DNA from: Prochlorococcus marinus str. MIT 9201
GTDB taxonomy: Bacteria > Cyanobacteriota > Cyanobacteriia > PCC-6307 > Cyanobiaceae
NCBI RefSeq assembly: GCF_000759955.1
Contig: NZ_JNAL01000017.1
Coordinates: 1-64,000 of the forward strand
DNA: 64,000 nucleotides
Direction: 5' to 3'
Position numbers and translations under genes: made by a program. Below are positions 9,963 to 17,502 of this stretch, piece by piece. The notes below the pieces were generated by a model. It ran no database searches. It saw nothing but the letters and a program-made list of their open reading frames with translations, and was not told the origin of the DNA. The stretch's first letter is position 1. Each line of letters starts with the position of its first letter.

Positions 9963-10670
9963 TTATATCCAGGGATCATCTTCTTTTTTTTCGCCAAACG
10001 GTATGGATGTTATATCTTCATTATAAAAACTTTTTTGTTTAAAATCTAAGTTTTGGCTTATATCTTCATCTTCTTCAAGCCATTCCTCTAATCTATTAGA
10101 CGCAATATTTTTCATATCATCAAATCTATCAATAATTTTTTTTCCTTTTTGCATGAATTCATTTTTAATACTTGATTTTAATAAAGATAAATCATCTAAA
10201 GAATTTATTTCACAAAATACCAATCCGGGTTGTTGATCATTAATATTTTCAATATTTAATTTCCATCTACTAGACCCTGGAATCTTAGGATTAGATCTAG
10301 AAACTAAGTAATATTTAATTTTCCCAGTTTTCATTTCAAATAAAAAATCTGCAATAACGCCAATTTTTGATCCTTTTACATTTATCAGATTAGCTTCTAT
10401 TAAAGTTGGGAATCTATTTAAAGTTGCTAAATCAGAAATAGCTGGCTTACCTTTAACATAGATTTCATTATCTATTATTTGAGAAATTTGATTTAATCGC
10501 CAAACATTTCTTTTCAAATCAAAATTTGATGGACGAGAGTACCATCCTAAAATTCGATGAACTGGAGGGTGCATCCAAACATTTTCACCATTTCCATAAT
10601 TAAGGAACATATCACCCTTAACACAATAATTTAATAGGTCACTTAATAAAATTTCTTTAGGTAATTCCAA
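9963..10670 (-). CDS. PRC-barrel domain protein between dnaN and purL
   Basis: This 235-residue soluble protein lies immediately behind dnaN. Residues of about 1-75 and 85-160 contain two PRC-barrel-like beta units (for example LIEANLINVKGSKIGVIADFLFEMKTGKIKYYLVSR), the fold shared with RimM and photosynthetic reaction-centre H subunits. The C-terminal 75 residues are acidic and probably unstructured. The family is conserved next to dnaN in marine picocyanobacteria, but I know of no proven role. The start is TTG at 10670-10668, one base after the dnaN stop; the next ATG would cut into the first barrel. Coupled translation with dnaN is likely. Confidence 0.8.
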   Translation of the reverse strand: MELPKEILLSDLLNYCVKGDMFLNYGNGENVWMHPPVHRILGWYSRPSNFDLKRNVWRLNQISQIIDNEIYVKGKPAISDLATLNRFPTLIEANLINVKGSKIGVIADFLFEMKTGKIKYYLVSRSNPKIPGSSRWKLNIENINDQQPGLVFCEINSLDDLSLLKSSIKNEFMQKGKKIIDRFDDMKNIASNRLEEWLEEDEDISQNLDFKQKSFYNEDITSIPFGEKKEDDPWI

Positions 10671-10671
10671 A

Positions 10672-11829
10672 TTAAGAACGAACTTGCACAGGCATAACTA
10701 AATAAGTAAAAGAATTCAAATTATCTTCTGGTACAAAAACAGCTGGAGTAGTTGCAATATTACACTTTAAAAGTACATTTTCAGAAGCAATAACTTTTAA
10801 ACCTTCTAATAGATATCTTACGTTAAATGCAATATCAAAGTTTTCTCCAGAGTATGAAACAGGTATTAATTCATTTGCATTTCCAATATCTTGAGCATCT
10901 GCGCTGATTGAAGCTAAATCTGTATCATCTAATTTAATCTTTACAACACTACTTTGCTGATCAGCTAACACGGCAATTCTTTCTAATGCATCAATTAATT
11001 TTTTTGTATTAAAGTTCAGTATTTTAGAAAAAGAATCAGGAATTAATTGTGAGTAATTAGGATATTTACCTTCTAGGGTTCTTGTAGTAATTATTTGGTT
11101 AGAAGAAATAAATACTACTTGACCCTTATCATAGAAAAGTTTTATTGAATTTTCTAAACTTTTCAAAGATACTAGTTTTTCAATTTCTCTTAATGATCTT
11201 GTTGGAATAGTTACTGACAAATCACCATCATTCGAAGATGATTTTTCTTCATTTTCGATATTTTCTTCATTGCCAATTAAAGCAACAGCCAATCTATGAC
11301 CATCTGTAGAAGCAGACTCTAAATAATTTGGTTTAAATGTGAAATTAACACCTGTAAGTAATTGCTTTGAATCATCATTACTACTAGCAAAAATGGTAGA
11401 TTTTAAAGCTTTTAAAAAAGAGCTTGAATCAATATTCAAAGAAGTCCCAGTTTCAACAAATGGTAAATTAGGGTATTCATCAGAGGGTATACCTTTAAGG
11501 TTAAAAGAACCTCTGTCACTTTTTATTAAAATATTATCTGAATTCTCATCAACTTCTAAAGAAACAGGAGTTTCATTAGGTAGTTTGTTTACTATTTCAG
11601 ATAAAAGTTTTGAAGGTATAGTAATAGCTCCACTATTTTTAACAGTTCCATCAAAAGAGGTTTGAATTCCTAAATTAAGATCAAATCCTGTCATGCTAAT
11701 TTTATTGGTTCCTTCGTCAGCTGTTAAAAGTATATTTGCAAGAATTGGATGCGTTGGTCTTGAAGCAACTGCTTTACTCACTAGTTGTATAGAATTATTT
11801 AATTCATTTTGATTACAAATAATTTCCAT
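10672..11829 (-). CDS. dnaN: DNA polymerase III beta sliding clamp DnaN
   Basis: The clamp encircles DNA and tethers the replicative polymerase. The 385-residue protein starts at ATG 11829 with MEIICNQNELNNSIQLVSKAVASRPTHPILANILL, typical of the first clamp fold. It ends with SFTYLVMPVQVRS, the conserved C-terminal MPMRL-like edge of the hydrophobic cleft. Other family patterns are TDGHRLAVAL near residue 175 and EGKYPNYSQLIP near 245. It heads a leftward operon with a PRC-barrel gene, purL and purF. In Prochlorococcus this gene is conventionally number one, and the candidate origin lies just upstream. Confidence 0.97.
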   Translation of the reverse strand: MEIICNQNELNNSIQLVSKAVASRPTHPILANILLTADEGTNKISMTGFDLNLGIQTSFDGTVKNSGAITIPSKLLSEIVNKLPNETPVSLEVDENSDNILIKSDRGSFNLKGIPSDEYPNLPFVETGTSLNIDSSSFLKALKSTIFASSNDDSKQLLTGVNFTFKPNYLESASTDGHRLAVALIGNEENIENEEKSSSNDGDLSVTIPTRSLREIEKLVSLKSLENSIKLFYDKGQVVFISSNQIITTRTLEGKYPNYSQLIPDSFSKILNFNTKKLIDALERIAVLADQQSSVVKIKLDDTDLASISADAQDIGNANELIPVSYSGENFDIAFNVRYLLEGLKVIASENVLLKCNIATTPAVFVPEDNLNSFTYLVMPVQVRS

Positions 11830-12164
11830 CGGAATTTGGAACTTTTTACAAATACAATATACTTTTTTCGTAAATTAAATTCAATAAATTAATTTTTTAC
11901 TTTTCTAATATAAAAATAATTTAATAAATAAAAGTTTTAATAGTAGTAGTTCTTGTGGGAACTGTGGAATTCTTAGCTAAAGTGGCTTGTCTAAACAGTT
12001 TAAGTACAAAATAATATGTGAAAAAAATTTTTCATTTGTTGAATAGTTTTTCTTCGATTAGAAAAATTTAAATTTATTCAACAAATACAATTAATTATTA
12101 GGTATTTTTCAACATATGATGTTTGTTTTTAATTGATTTCCACAGACACTATTTTTTTTGGATT
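11830..12164. other. Candidate replication origin (oriC) upstream of dnaN
   Basis: This 335-base gap is the only long gene-free region. It is extremely AT-rich apart from a patch at 11941-12000. It contains several nonamers near the bacterial DnaA box: ATTTCCACA at 12136-12144 and, on the minus strand, TTTTTCACA (12025-12017), each one mismatch from TTTTCCACA. GTTCCCACA (11962-11954) and AATTCCACA (11971-11963) have two mismatches each. Long A/T stretches could serve as a duplex-unwinding element. An origin next to dnaN is known for Synechococcus elongatus and is generally assumed for Prochlorococcus. The nonamer matches are degenerate, so this is inference from context plus motif clustering. 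Confidence 0.55.
12034..12086. repeat. Nested inverted repeat in the candidate origin
   Basis: A perfect 12-base outer inverted repeat pairs ATTTGTTGAATA (12034-12045) with TATTCAACAAAT (12075-12086). Inside it, TTTTTCT (12047-12053) pairs with AGAAAAA (12060-12066) around a six-base loop. Together they could form a long imperfect hairpin or cruciform of 19 base pairs. Just to the left, TGAAAAA (12019-12025) and TTTTTCA (12028-12034) form another small palindrome. Confidence 0.85.
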
Positions 12165-13268
12165 TTAATATCCTAAGATTTTAGTTATATTTTTTAATGA
12201 AGGTTCTATATTTTTTCTGAAAATAGCATTATTGCTCTTTATGGCGCAATCAGGATCTTTTAAGCCATTTCCAGTAAGAACACAAACAATAGTAGATTCT
12301 TTCTGAATTCTATTTCTATTTTTAATCAGCCCAGCAACTGATGCTGCACTTGCAGGTTCACAAAAGACTCCCTCTTTGGCAAGGATTCTATAAGCATTGA
12401 TTATTTCTTCATCAGTAACTGACTGAAAGTCTCCTTTACTCTCTTTTTTTACTTTTTTTGCTTTTTCTCTATTTACAGGATTCCCAATTCTTATTGCAGT
12501 TGCAATAGTTTCTGGGTCTTTAACTATTATATTTTTTACTAAAGGGGCAGAGCCTTCGGATTGAAAACCCATCATAATTGGTAATTTCAAATTTCTTTTT
12601 ATTTTTGAATATTCTTTAAATCCCGTCCAATAAGCAGTTATATTTCCTGCATTGCCCATTGGAATACAAAGCCAATCAGGAGCAATTCCCAAGTCATCAA
12701 CTATCTCAAAAGCTGCTGTCTTTTGTCCCTGTATTCGATATGGATTAACCGAATTAACGAGTTCTACCGGATTTTCTGAGGATATATCTCTAACTATTTC
12801 AAGAGCCTTATCAAAGTTTCCATTAATAGATATTATCTCAGCGCCATACATTAATGCTTGAGCAAGCTTTCCTTGTGCAACAAATCCTTCTGGTATTAAA
12901 ACATAAGGTTTTAATCCTCCTCTAGAAGCATATGCTGCTGCTGCTGCAGAAGTATTTCCAGTACTCGCACAAATTACTGCTTCGCAGCCTTCTTCTTTTG
13001 CTTTGCTAATTGCCATAGTCATACCACGATCTTTAAAAGATCCTGTTGGATTTAGGCCATCATATTTTAAAAAAACTTTTGTTCCATTTCCAATTAAGTT
13101 GCTAATTGAATCGCTTAGGATTAGTGGTGTATTTCCTTCATTAAGGGAAATAATAGGAGTTTGTTTAGTAACTGGGAGATATTGTTTATAAGCTTCTATT
13201 AGACCTGGCCATCTTTTTTTTCTGTAATTAATACGCAGTTTATTTTTGATTTTATTTAATAACACCAT
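12165..13268 (-). CDS. thrC: Threonine synthase
   Basis: ThrC converts O-phosphohomoserine to threonine using pyridoxal phosphate. The 367-residue protein carries the PLP-lysine signature [15 protein letters not shown], with Lys79 as the Schiff-base residue. It also has the phosphate loop [10 protein letters not shown] (about 204-213) and [19 protein letters not shown] near residue 100. The length fits the short bacterial class. ATG is at 13268-13266. Its 3' end faces the candidate origin, and it is preceded by the DUF1400 gene six bases upstream. Confidence 0.95.
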   Translation of the reverse strand: MVLLNKIKNKLRINYRKKRWPGLIEAYKQYLPVTKQTPIISLNEGNTPLILSDSISNLIGNGTKVFLKYDGLNPTGSFKDRGMTMAISKAKEEGCEAVICASTGNTSAAAAAYASRGGLKPYVLIPEGFVAQGKLAQALMYGAEIISINGNFDKALEIVRDISSENPVELVNSVNPYRIQGQKTAAFEIVDDLGIAPDWLCIPMGNAGNITAYWTGFKEYSKIKRNLKLPIMMGFQSEGSAPLVKNIIVKDPETIATAIRIGNPVNREKAKKVKKESKGDFQSVTDEEIINAYRILAKEGVFCEPASAASVAGLIKNRNRIQKESTIVCVLTGNGLKDPDCAIKSNNAIFRKNIEPSLKNITKILGY

Positions 13269-13274
13269 GATTGT

Positions 13275-13847
13275 TTAATTTGTTTTGATTTTTTCTAGAG
13301 GAGAATTGGTGAAAAAGGTTAATAATTCTGAAATTGATTCTACTTTATTCATAACTTTGCTCAAAGCGCTGACATCTAAAATAACAGTTTTAGTTGGATA
13401 TCCTTCAAAAAAATTTATTAGATTTATTTTTCCATCTCCTATATTAATTCCTTGAATTACGCTTGCTCTAAGGGCCAGCATACCTGTTCTTTCATCATTT
13501 GCTTTGGGTGGGTGGATAATAGATGAAAGTCTTGTTAAAAAAATATTTCCTATTTCAGAATATACTAATTTGCTTGCAATCGTAATAGGAACTTCAAAAT
13601 CTTTATTTAAAATATTTCTAATTTCTTTATCGGGTGACCCTGTTGCTTTCAAAATTCTTTTTAATTTTTTTGTTGATTTACCTTCTTTAGCAAAAGTTTT
13701 TAAAGAATTTACTTTAATTGTTCTGGAAAATATGCTGTATGTGATTTTAATTTCCTCAGCAGCAAAAGTTTTTGAAGGATTAAAAAATAATGGATAACTT
13801 ACTAAAAGAAAAAAAATTTTAAATATTAAAAATTTACTAAAATTCAT
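13275..13847 (-). CDS. DUF1400 domain protein, secreted
   Basis: This 190-residue protein has an N-terminal signal peptide (hydrophobic FLIFKIFFLLVSYPLFF, cleavage likely at TFA-AEE). The rest resembles DUF1400, a domain usually found ahead of alpha/beta hydrolases in cyanobacteria: KITYSIFSRTIKVNSLKTFAKEG, then a helix-rich segment and IVDSS-like LTRLSSIIHPP. No hydrolase catalytic domain follows, so here the domain stands alone. It probably acts in the periplasm or thylakoid lumen; the function is unknown. It abuts the AarF gene directly (stop of that gene at 13848), so the two are probably coupled. Confidence 0.75.
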   Translation of the reverse strand: MNFSKFLIFKIFFLLVSYPLFFNPSKTFAAEEIKITYSIFSRTIKVNSLKTFAKEGKSTKKLKRILKATGSPDKEIRNILNKDFEVPITIASKLVYSEIGNIFLTRLSSIIHPPKANDERTGMLALRASVIQGINIGDGKINLINFFEGYPTKTVILDVSALSKVMNKVESISELLTFFTNSPLEKIKTN

Positions 13848-15704
13848 TTAGATATTTGCACCAGCGGCAATCTTAACAAGTCTTACAACTCCTTTTTCAG
13901 TAACTTTTTTTGCGATTTTTATACCCATTTCTTTTGTATAAGGCTCATTTATAAGTCTCGGAACCCTTTTTAGAAAAATGTCAATTGAATAGCCTGGTAC
14001 TTTTTGTAAAATCTCTAAAAAGTTTCTTAATGGCTCTATGCTCATTATAAGGTCATTTGACATGTTGTTTTCGTTAATAGTATTTAATTTAATTGATTGT
14101 GGAAGATAGTTATTCAAATTTTTCAATATTTTTAGACTGAGTATATCTATCTGATTTGTTAAACTTTCAACTATCTCATTTCTAAGAAACCCTCCTTTTG
14201 GAGAAAAAAGAAGATTTATAACTTCGTCTAAAAGTTTTTCTAAATTTAGATTTGTTTGTTTTGCAGCGTTAGAAAGTAGATCTTCTAAACGGTCCCATTT
14301 AAATTTTTTATTATCAAAAAGCATTTCTTTAAGGCTTTCTCTTAATTGTGGATCAGGGTCTTCCATCAATCTTCTTGCAAAGTATGGATAAGCTGCGCCT
14401 AATATTTTGAAGTTTGGATCTACGCTTAAAGCTATACCCTCTAATGTAAGCAATGATCTAATTATAAGTGCATAATATGGAGGTAGTCTGAAAGGGAATT
14501 TATACATAACGCCTGACATATCATCAGTAACGCTCTTGAAATCCATTTTTGAAACTCCTTGTTCGACGGCGTTAATGAAAACATCTTGAAACGCTGGAAC
14601 AATGGGTTCTAGATTAACTTCCTCTGATAGAAATCCTAATTTAACGAAATCTTGAGATAATTTATCGAAGTTTTTATTTACTAAATGTACTACTGCTTGA
14701 ATTAAGCCTGATCTAGACTCTCTGGAAACTTCGCTCATCATTCCAAAATCTAAGTAACATAATCTTCCATCTTTTAAGGCTAATAAATTACCTGGATGTG
14801 GGTCTGCATGAAAAAAACCATGTTCCAAAAGTTGTTCTAAACTGCACTGCACCCCTATATCAATCATTTCATCAGGATTAATTCCTAAACTTTTTACGTC
14901 TTCTAAATTTGTTAATTTTGTACCGTCTATCCATTCCATTGTTAAAACTCTCCTTGAAGTTATTTCTTTGTAAATTTTTGGCACAGCAATCATTTTGTTA
15001 TGTTTATGCATATCTCTAAATTTTTCTGCATTTGCAGCTTCATTTAAATAGTCCATCTCTTCAAAAACTCTCTTGCCTAATTCATCAATCAAAGCAACTA
15101 GATCACTTCTAATTAAGCCGACATTGTTTTTTAGCCAATAAGCAATATTTCTTACAATGTAAAGATCTAAAGTTATTTGTTCTCTTAAGCCTGGCCTTTG
15201 TACTTTTACTGCAACAGTCTCTTCATTTTTTAATTTAGCTTTGTGCACTTGCCCTAGAGAGGCAGCGGAAATTGGCTTTTTATCAATTTCTAAAAAAATC
15301 TCATCTATTTTGGACCCTAAATCTTCTTCAATTAATTCCATTGCTTTATCACCATCAAACCCTGGTAGTTGATCTTGTAATTCAGATAATTCTTCAAGAA
15401 GAACTCCTGGAATGATATCTGGTCTTGTTGATAAAGCTTGACCAGCCTTAACAAATGCAGGACCAAGTTCTACTAACAAATTTGTTAATTCTCTTGCTCT
15501 AAATCTTGCTTTTGCTTCATTTTTTAATCTTCCGGTTAATTTATCCCATCCAACAGAAAATAAATAGGCAAAAATAGGTATGAGTGTTTGCCAAAGTCTT
15601 TTAAGAAGTCTTTTTGGGTTCTTTTTGTAAATTTTAGAAATTGTTTCTGGATCATAATTCAACAGTCCAGATACCTCAATAAAATCTGTAAAATCTTCTT
15701 TCAT
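13848..15704 (-). CDS. AarF/ABC1/UbiB-family atypical kinase
   Basis: This 618-residue member of the ABC1 (ADCK/UbiB) family shows the diagnostic motifs. These are the KxGQ region VKAGQALSTRPDIIPGVLLE around residues 77-96, the Ala-rich loop ISAASLGQVHKAKL around 144-157, and the catalytic and metal loops HADPHPGNLLAL and CYLDFGMMSEV around 290-320. Family members support quinone or isoprenoid lipid metabolism and, in plastids, plastoglobule function. In Prochlorococcus a role in plastoquinone or tocopherol homeostasis is plausible but unproven. The C-terminal 130 residues probably associate with membranes. Confidence 0.9.
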   Translation of the reverse strand: MKEDFTDFIEVSGLLNYDPETISKIYKKNPKRLLKRLWQTLIPIFAYLFSVGWDKLTGRLKNEAKARFRARELTNLLVELGPAFVKAGQALSTRPDIIPGVLLEELSELQDQLPGFDGDKAMELIEEDLGSKIDEIFLEIDKKPISAASLGQVHKAKLKNEETVAVKVQRPGLREQITLDLYIVRNIAYWLKNNVGLIRSDLVALIDELGKRVFEEMDYLNEAANAEKFRDMHKHNKMIAVPKIYKEITSRRVLTMEWIDGTKLTNLEDVKSLGINPDEMIDIGVQCSLEQLLEHGFFHADPHPGNLLALKDGRLCYLDFGMMSEVSRESRSGLIQAVVHLVNKNFDKLSQDFVKLGFLSEEVNLEPIVPAFQDVFINAVEQGVSKMDFKSVTDDMSGVMYKFPFRLPPYYALIIRSLLTLEGIALSVDPNFKILGAAYPYFARRLMEDPDPQLRESLKEMLFDNKKFKWDRLEDLLSNAAKQTNLNLEKLLDEVINLLFSPKGGFLRNEIVESLTNQIDILSLKILKNLNNYLPQSIKLNTINENNMSNDLIMSIEPLRNFLEILQKVPGYSIDIFLKRVPRLINEPYTKEMGIKIAKKVTEKGVVRLVKIAAGANI

Positions 15705-15772
15705 AACTTTATATATTCAAAACCTTTATTTTTTTTAAAAACCAGTTAATTTTTTTATATGGAAGATTTATC

Positions 15773-17449
15773 ATGCTAGAACAATTAAAGATAGAAAATA
15801 TAGCCTTAATAGAGATTATAGAAATTAATTTCGAAAAAGGTTTGAACATCATTACTGGGGATTCTGGTTCAGGAAAATCACTAATTTTGGATTCTTTAAA
15901 TGTTTTATTTGGTGGAACTAATATACCTTTAAAGCACTTAATACGTCCAGGAAAAGACCATTGTGCTATCGAGGCAAAATTTTCTTCTTCGTTTCAAATC
16001 AATGATTGGCTAATTAATAATGGTTTTAAAAGCAATTCAGTTATAAATGTAAGAAGAATATCTTATAGAAAAAAAAATAAAGTTTTATCTAAATATAGTC
16101 TTAACAATTTCTCAATTAATAAAAAATTATTAGAAGAACTTGGACAATTATTAATTGATTTCGCAGGCCAATCAGATGCTTTAATATTTGATTCTCTAGA
16201 CAAGAGAAGATTAATTATTGATGATTTATGTTCTCAAGAATTGAGAGATACAAGTTCAAAGATTAAAAATATATGGGAGGAAATTCAGTTTTTAACAGTT
16301 TTAATAAATGAAAAAATTGAATCTTCTAAGAAGCAAGAAGAAAATAACTTAATAACTAAACAAATTTTGAAAACTCTAGAGGAAGCTAATTTAGAGTCCG
16401 GTCAGGAAATATTAGAATTGGAGTTACTAGAAAATAAACTTGTAAATAATCTCGAAATAAATAATTCAATTCAATCATCTTTAGATAACTTAAATAATTT
16501 CAGTCATGATAAACCATCAGTATCGTCTTTAATAAATCAATCAATTAAAAATCTAAACAAAACAGCAGATTTTGATTTGAAAATTCAAAAGTTTAGAGAA
16601 AATTTATTAGATATCCAAACTTATATTGAAGATTTAATTTTCGCTTTAAACTCATATATTCAAGATATAGATGACAATGAATCTAACCTTTCAGAAATAC
16701 AAAAAAGATTATTTTTTTTAAAAAACTTAGAAAGAACTTTTTCATTGGATTTACCTCAATTAATTAAAAAGCGAGATCAATTAAGAACATATTTTCAAAA
16801 AAACGATAAAGACAATGAGATCTGTAATATCGAAAATCAAATTAAAAACTTAGAAAGTAATTTAAATTCTTTATTTTTTACTCAATCTACTGAAAGAAAA
16901 AAAATTGCTAAAAAGTTACAAGACTCGGTAATTTCTATCTTAAGAAATTTAGGATTAGAAAATGCAAATTTTTCAATTCATTTTACGGAATGTAAGCCTT
17001 CTGGCGATGGTATAGATAATATAAATTTTTTGTTTTCTGCTAATCCTGATCAGAAGCTTGCTTCATTATCAAATGTTATTTCAGGTGGAGAAATGTCAAG
17101 ATTCTTATTAGCTATTAAATCTAGTATTTCTAAAAAACCAAATACTTTCTTTTTAGACGAAATTGATAACGGTTTAAGTGGTAAATCTTTACTCTCTTTG
17201 GTTGAGCTTATAAAAGAAATTTCTAAAGATCAACAGGTTTTATGTATTACACACCAGCCTTTCTTGGCTGCTAGGGGATTAGCTCATTTTAAAGTTACTA
17301 AAAACGTTGTCGATGGAACAACTTATACTTCAATAGTTAAACTAATTACAAAAAAACAAAGAAAAAATGAATTAATAGAACTTATTGGTGGAGGTTCAAC
17401 CGAAGTAAATGAATATGCTTCTAGACTTCTTGATCATGCTGCTGCATAA
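15773..17449 (+). CDS. recN: DNA repair ATPase RecN
   Basis: RecN is an SMC-like ATPase that acts early in double-strand-break repair. The 558-residue protein has Walker A GDSGSGKS at residues 29-36. A long coiled-coil region from about 160 to 380 is broken by the RecN-type hinge. Near the C-terminus are the ABC signature ISGGEMSRFLLAIKS, Walker B TFFLDEIDNGLSG and the switch sequence ITHQPFLAARG. The start is ATG at 15773, just after a purine-rich GGAAG. It is co-directional with uvrA, 53 bases downstream. Confidence 0.95.
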   Translation: MLEQLKIENIALIEIIEINFEKGLNIITGDSGSGKSLILDSLNVLFGGTNIPLKHLIRPGKDHCAIEAKFSSSFQINDWLINNGFKSNSVINVRRISYRKKNKVLSKYSLNNFSINKKLLEELGQLLIDFAGQSDALIFDSLDKRRLIIDDLCSQELRDTSSKIKNIWEEIQFLTVLINEKIESSKKQEENNLITKQILKTLEEANLESGQEILELELLENKLVNNLEINNSIQSSLDNLNNFSHDKPSVSSLINQSIKNLNKTADFDLKIQKFRENLLDIQTYIEDLIFALNSYIQDIDDNESNLSEIQKRLFFLKNLERTFSLDLPQLIKKRDQLRTYFQKNDKDNEICNIENQIKNLESNLNSLFFTQSTERKKIAKKLQDSVISILRNLGLENANFSIHFTECKPSGDGIDNINFLFSANPDQKLASLSNVISGGEMSRFLLAIKSSISKKPNTFFLDEIDNGLSGKSLLSLVELIKEISKDQQVLCITHQPFLAARGLAHFKVTKNVVDGTTYTSIVKLITKKQRKNELIELIGGGSTEVNEYASRLLDHAAA

Positions 17450-17466
17450 AATAGATAAAATTCCAC

Positions 17467-17472
17467 TATAAT
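17467..17472 (+). promoter_or_regulatory. Consensus -10 element ahead of uvrA
   Basis: TATAAT at 17467-17472 lies 30 bases before the uvrA ATG, in the gap after recN. It matches the sigma-70 -10 consensus perfectly. I see no convincing -35 at the right distance, which is common in AT-rich cyanobacteria. No LexA-type operator is evident. Confidence 0.45.
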
Positions 17473-17502
17473 AGTCTTTCTAAATCATAGTTAGATTTAA
17501 AT

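Noticed and set aside
11339-11665. Plus-strand 108-residue frame within dnaN
   Set aside because: Opposite strand of a clear clamp protein; no independent features.
11941-12000. GC-richer patch upstream of dnaN considered as a small RNA or SRP RNA
   Set aside because: No SRP tetraloop core, tmRNA or other known RNA signature could be recognised, and only a five-base stem is visible.
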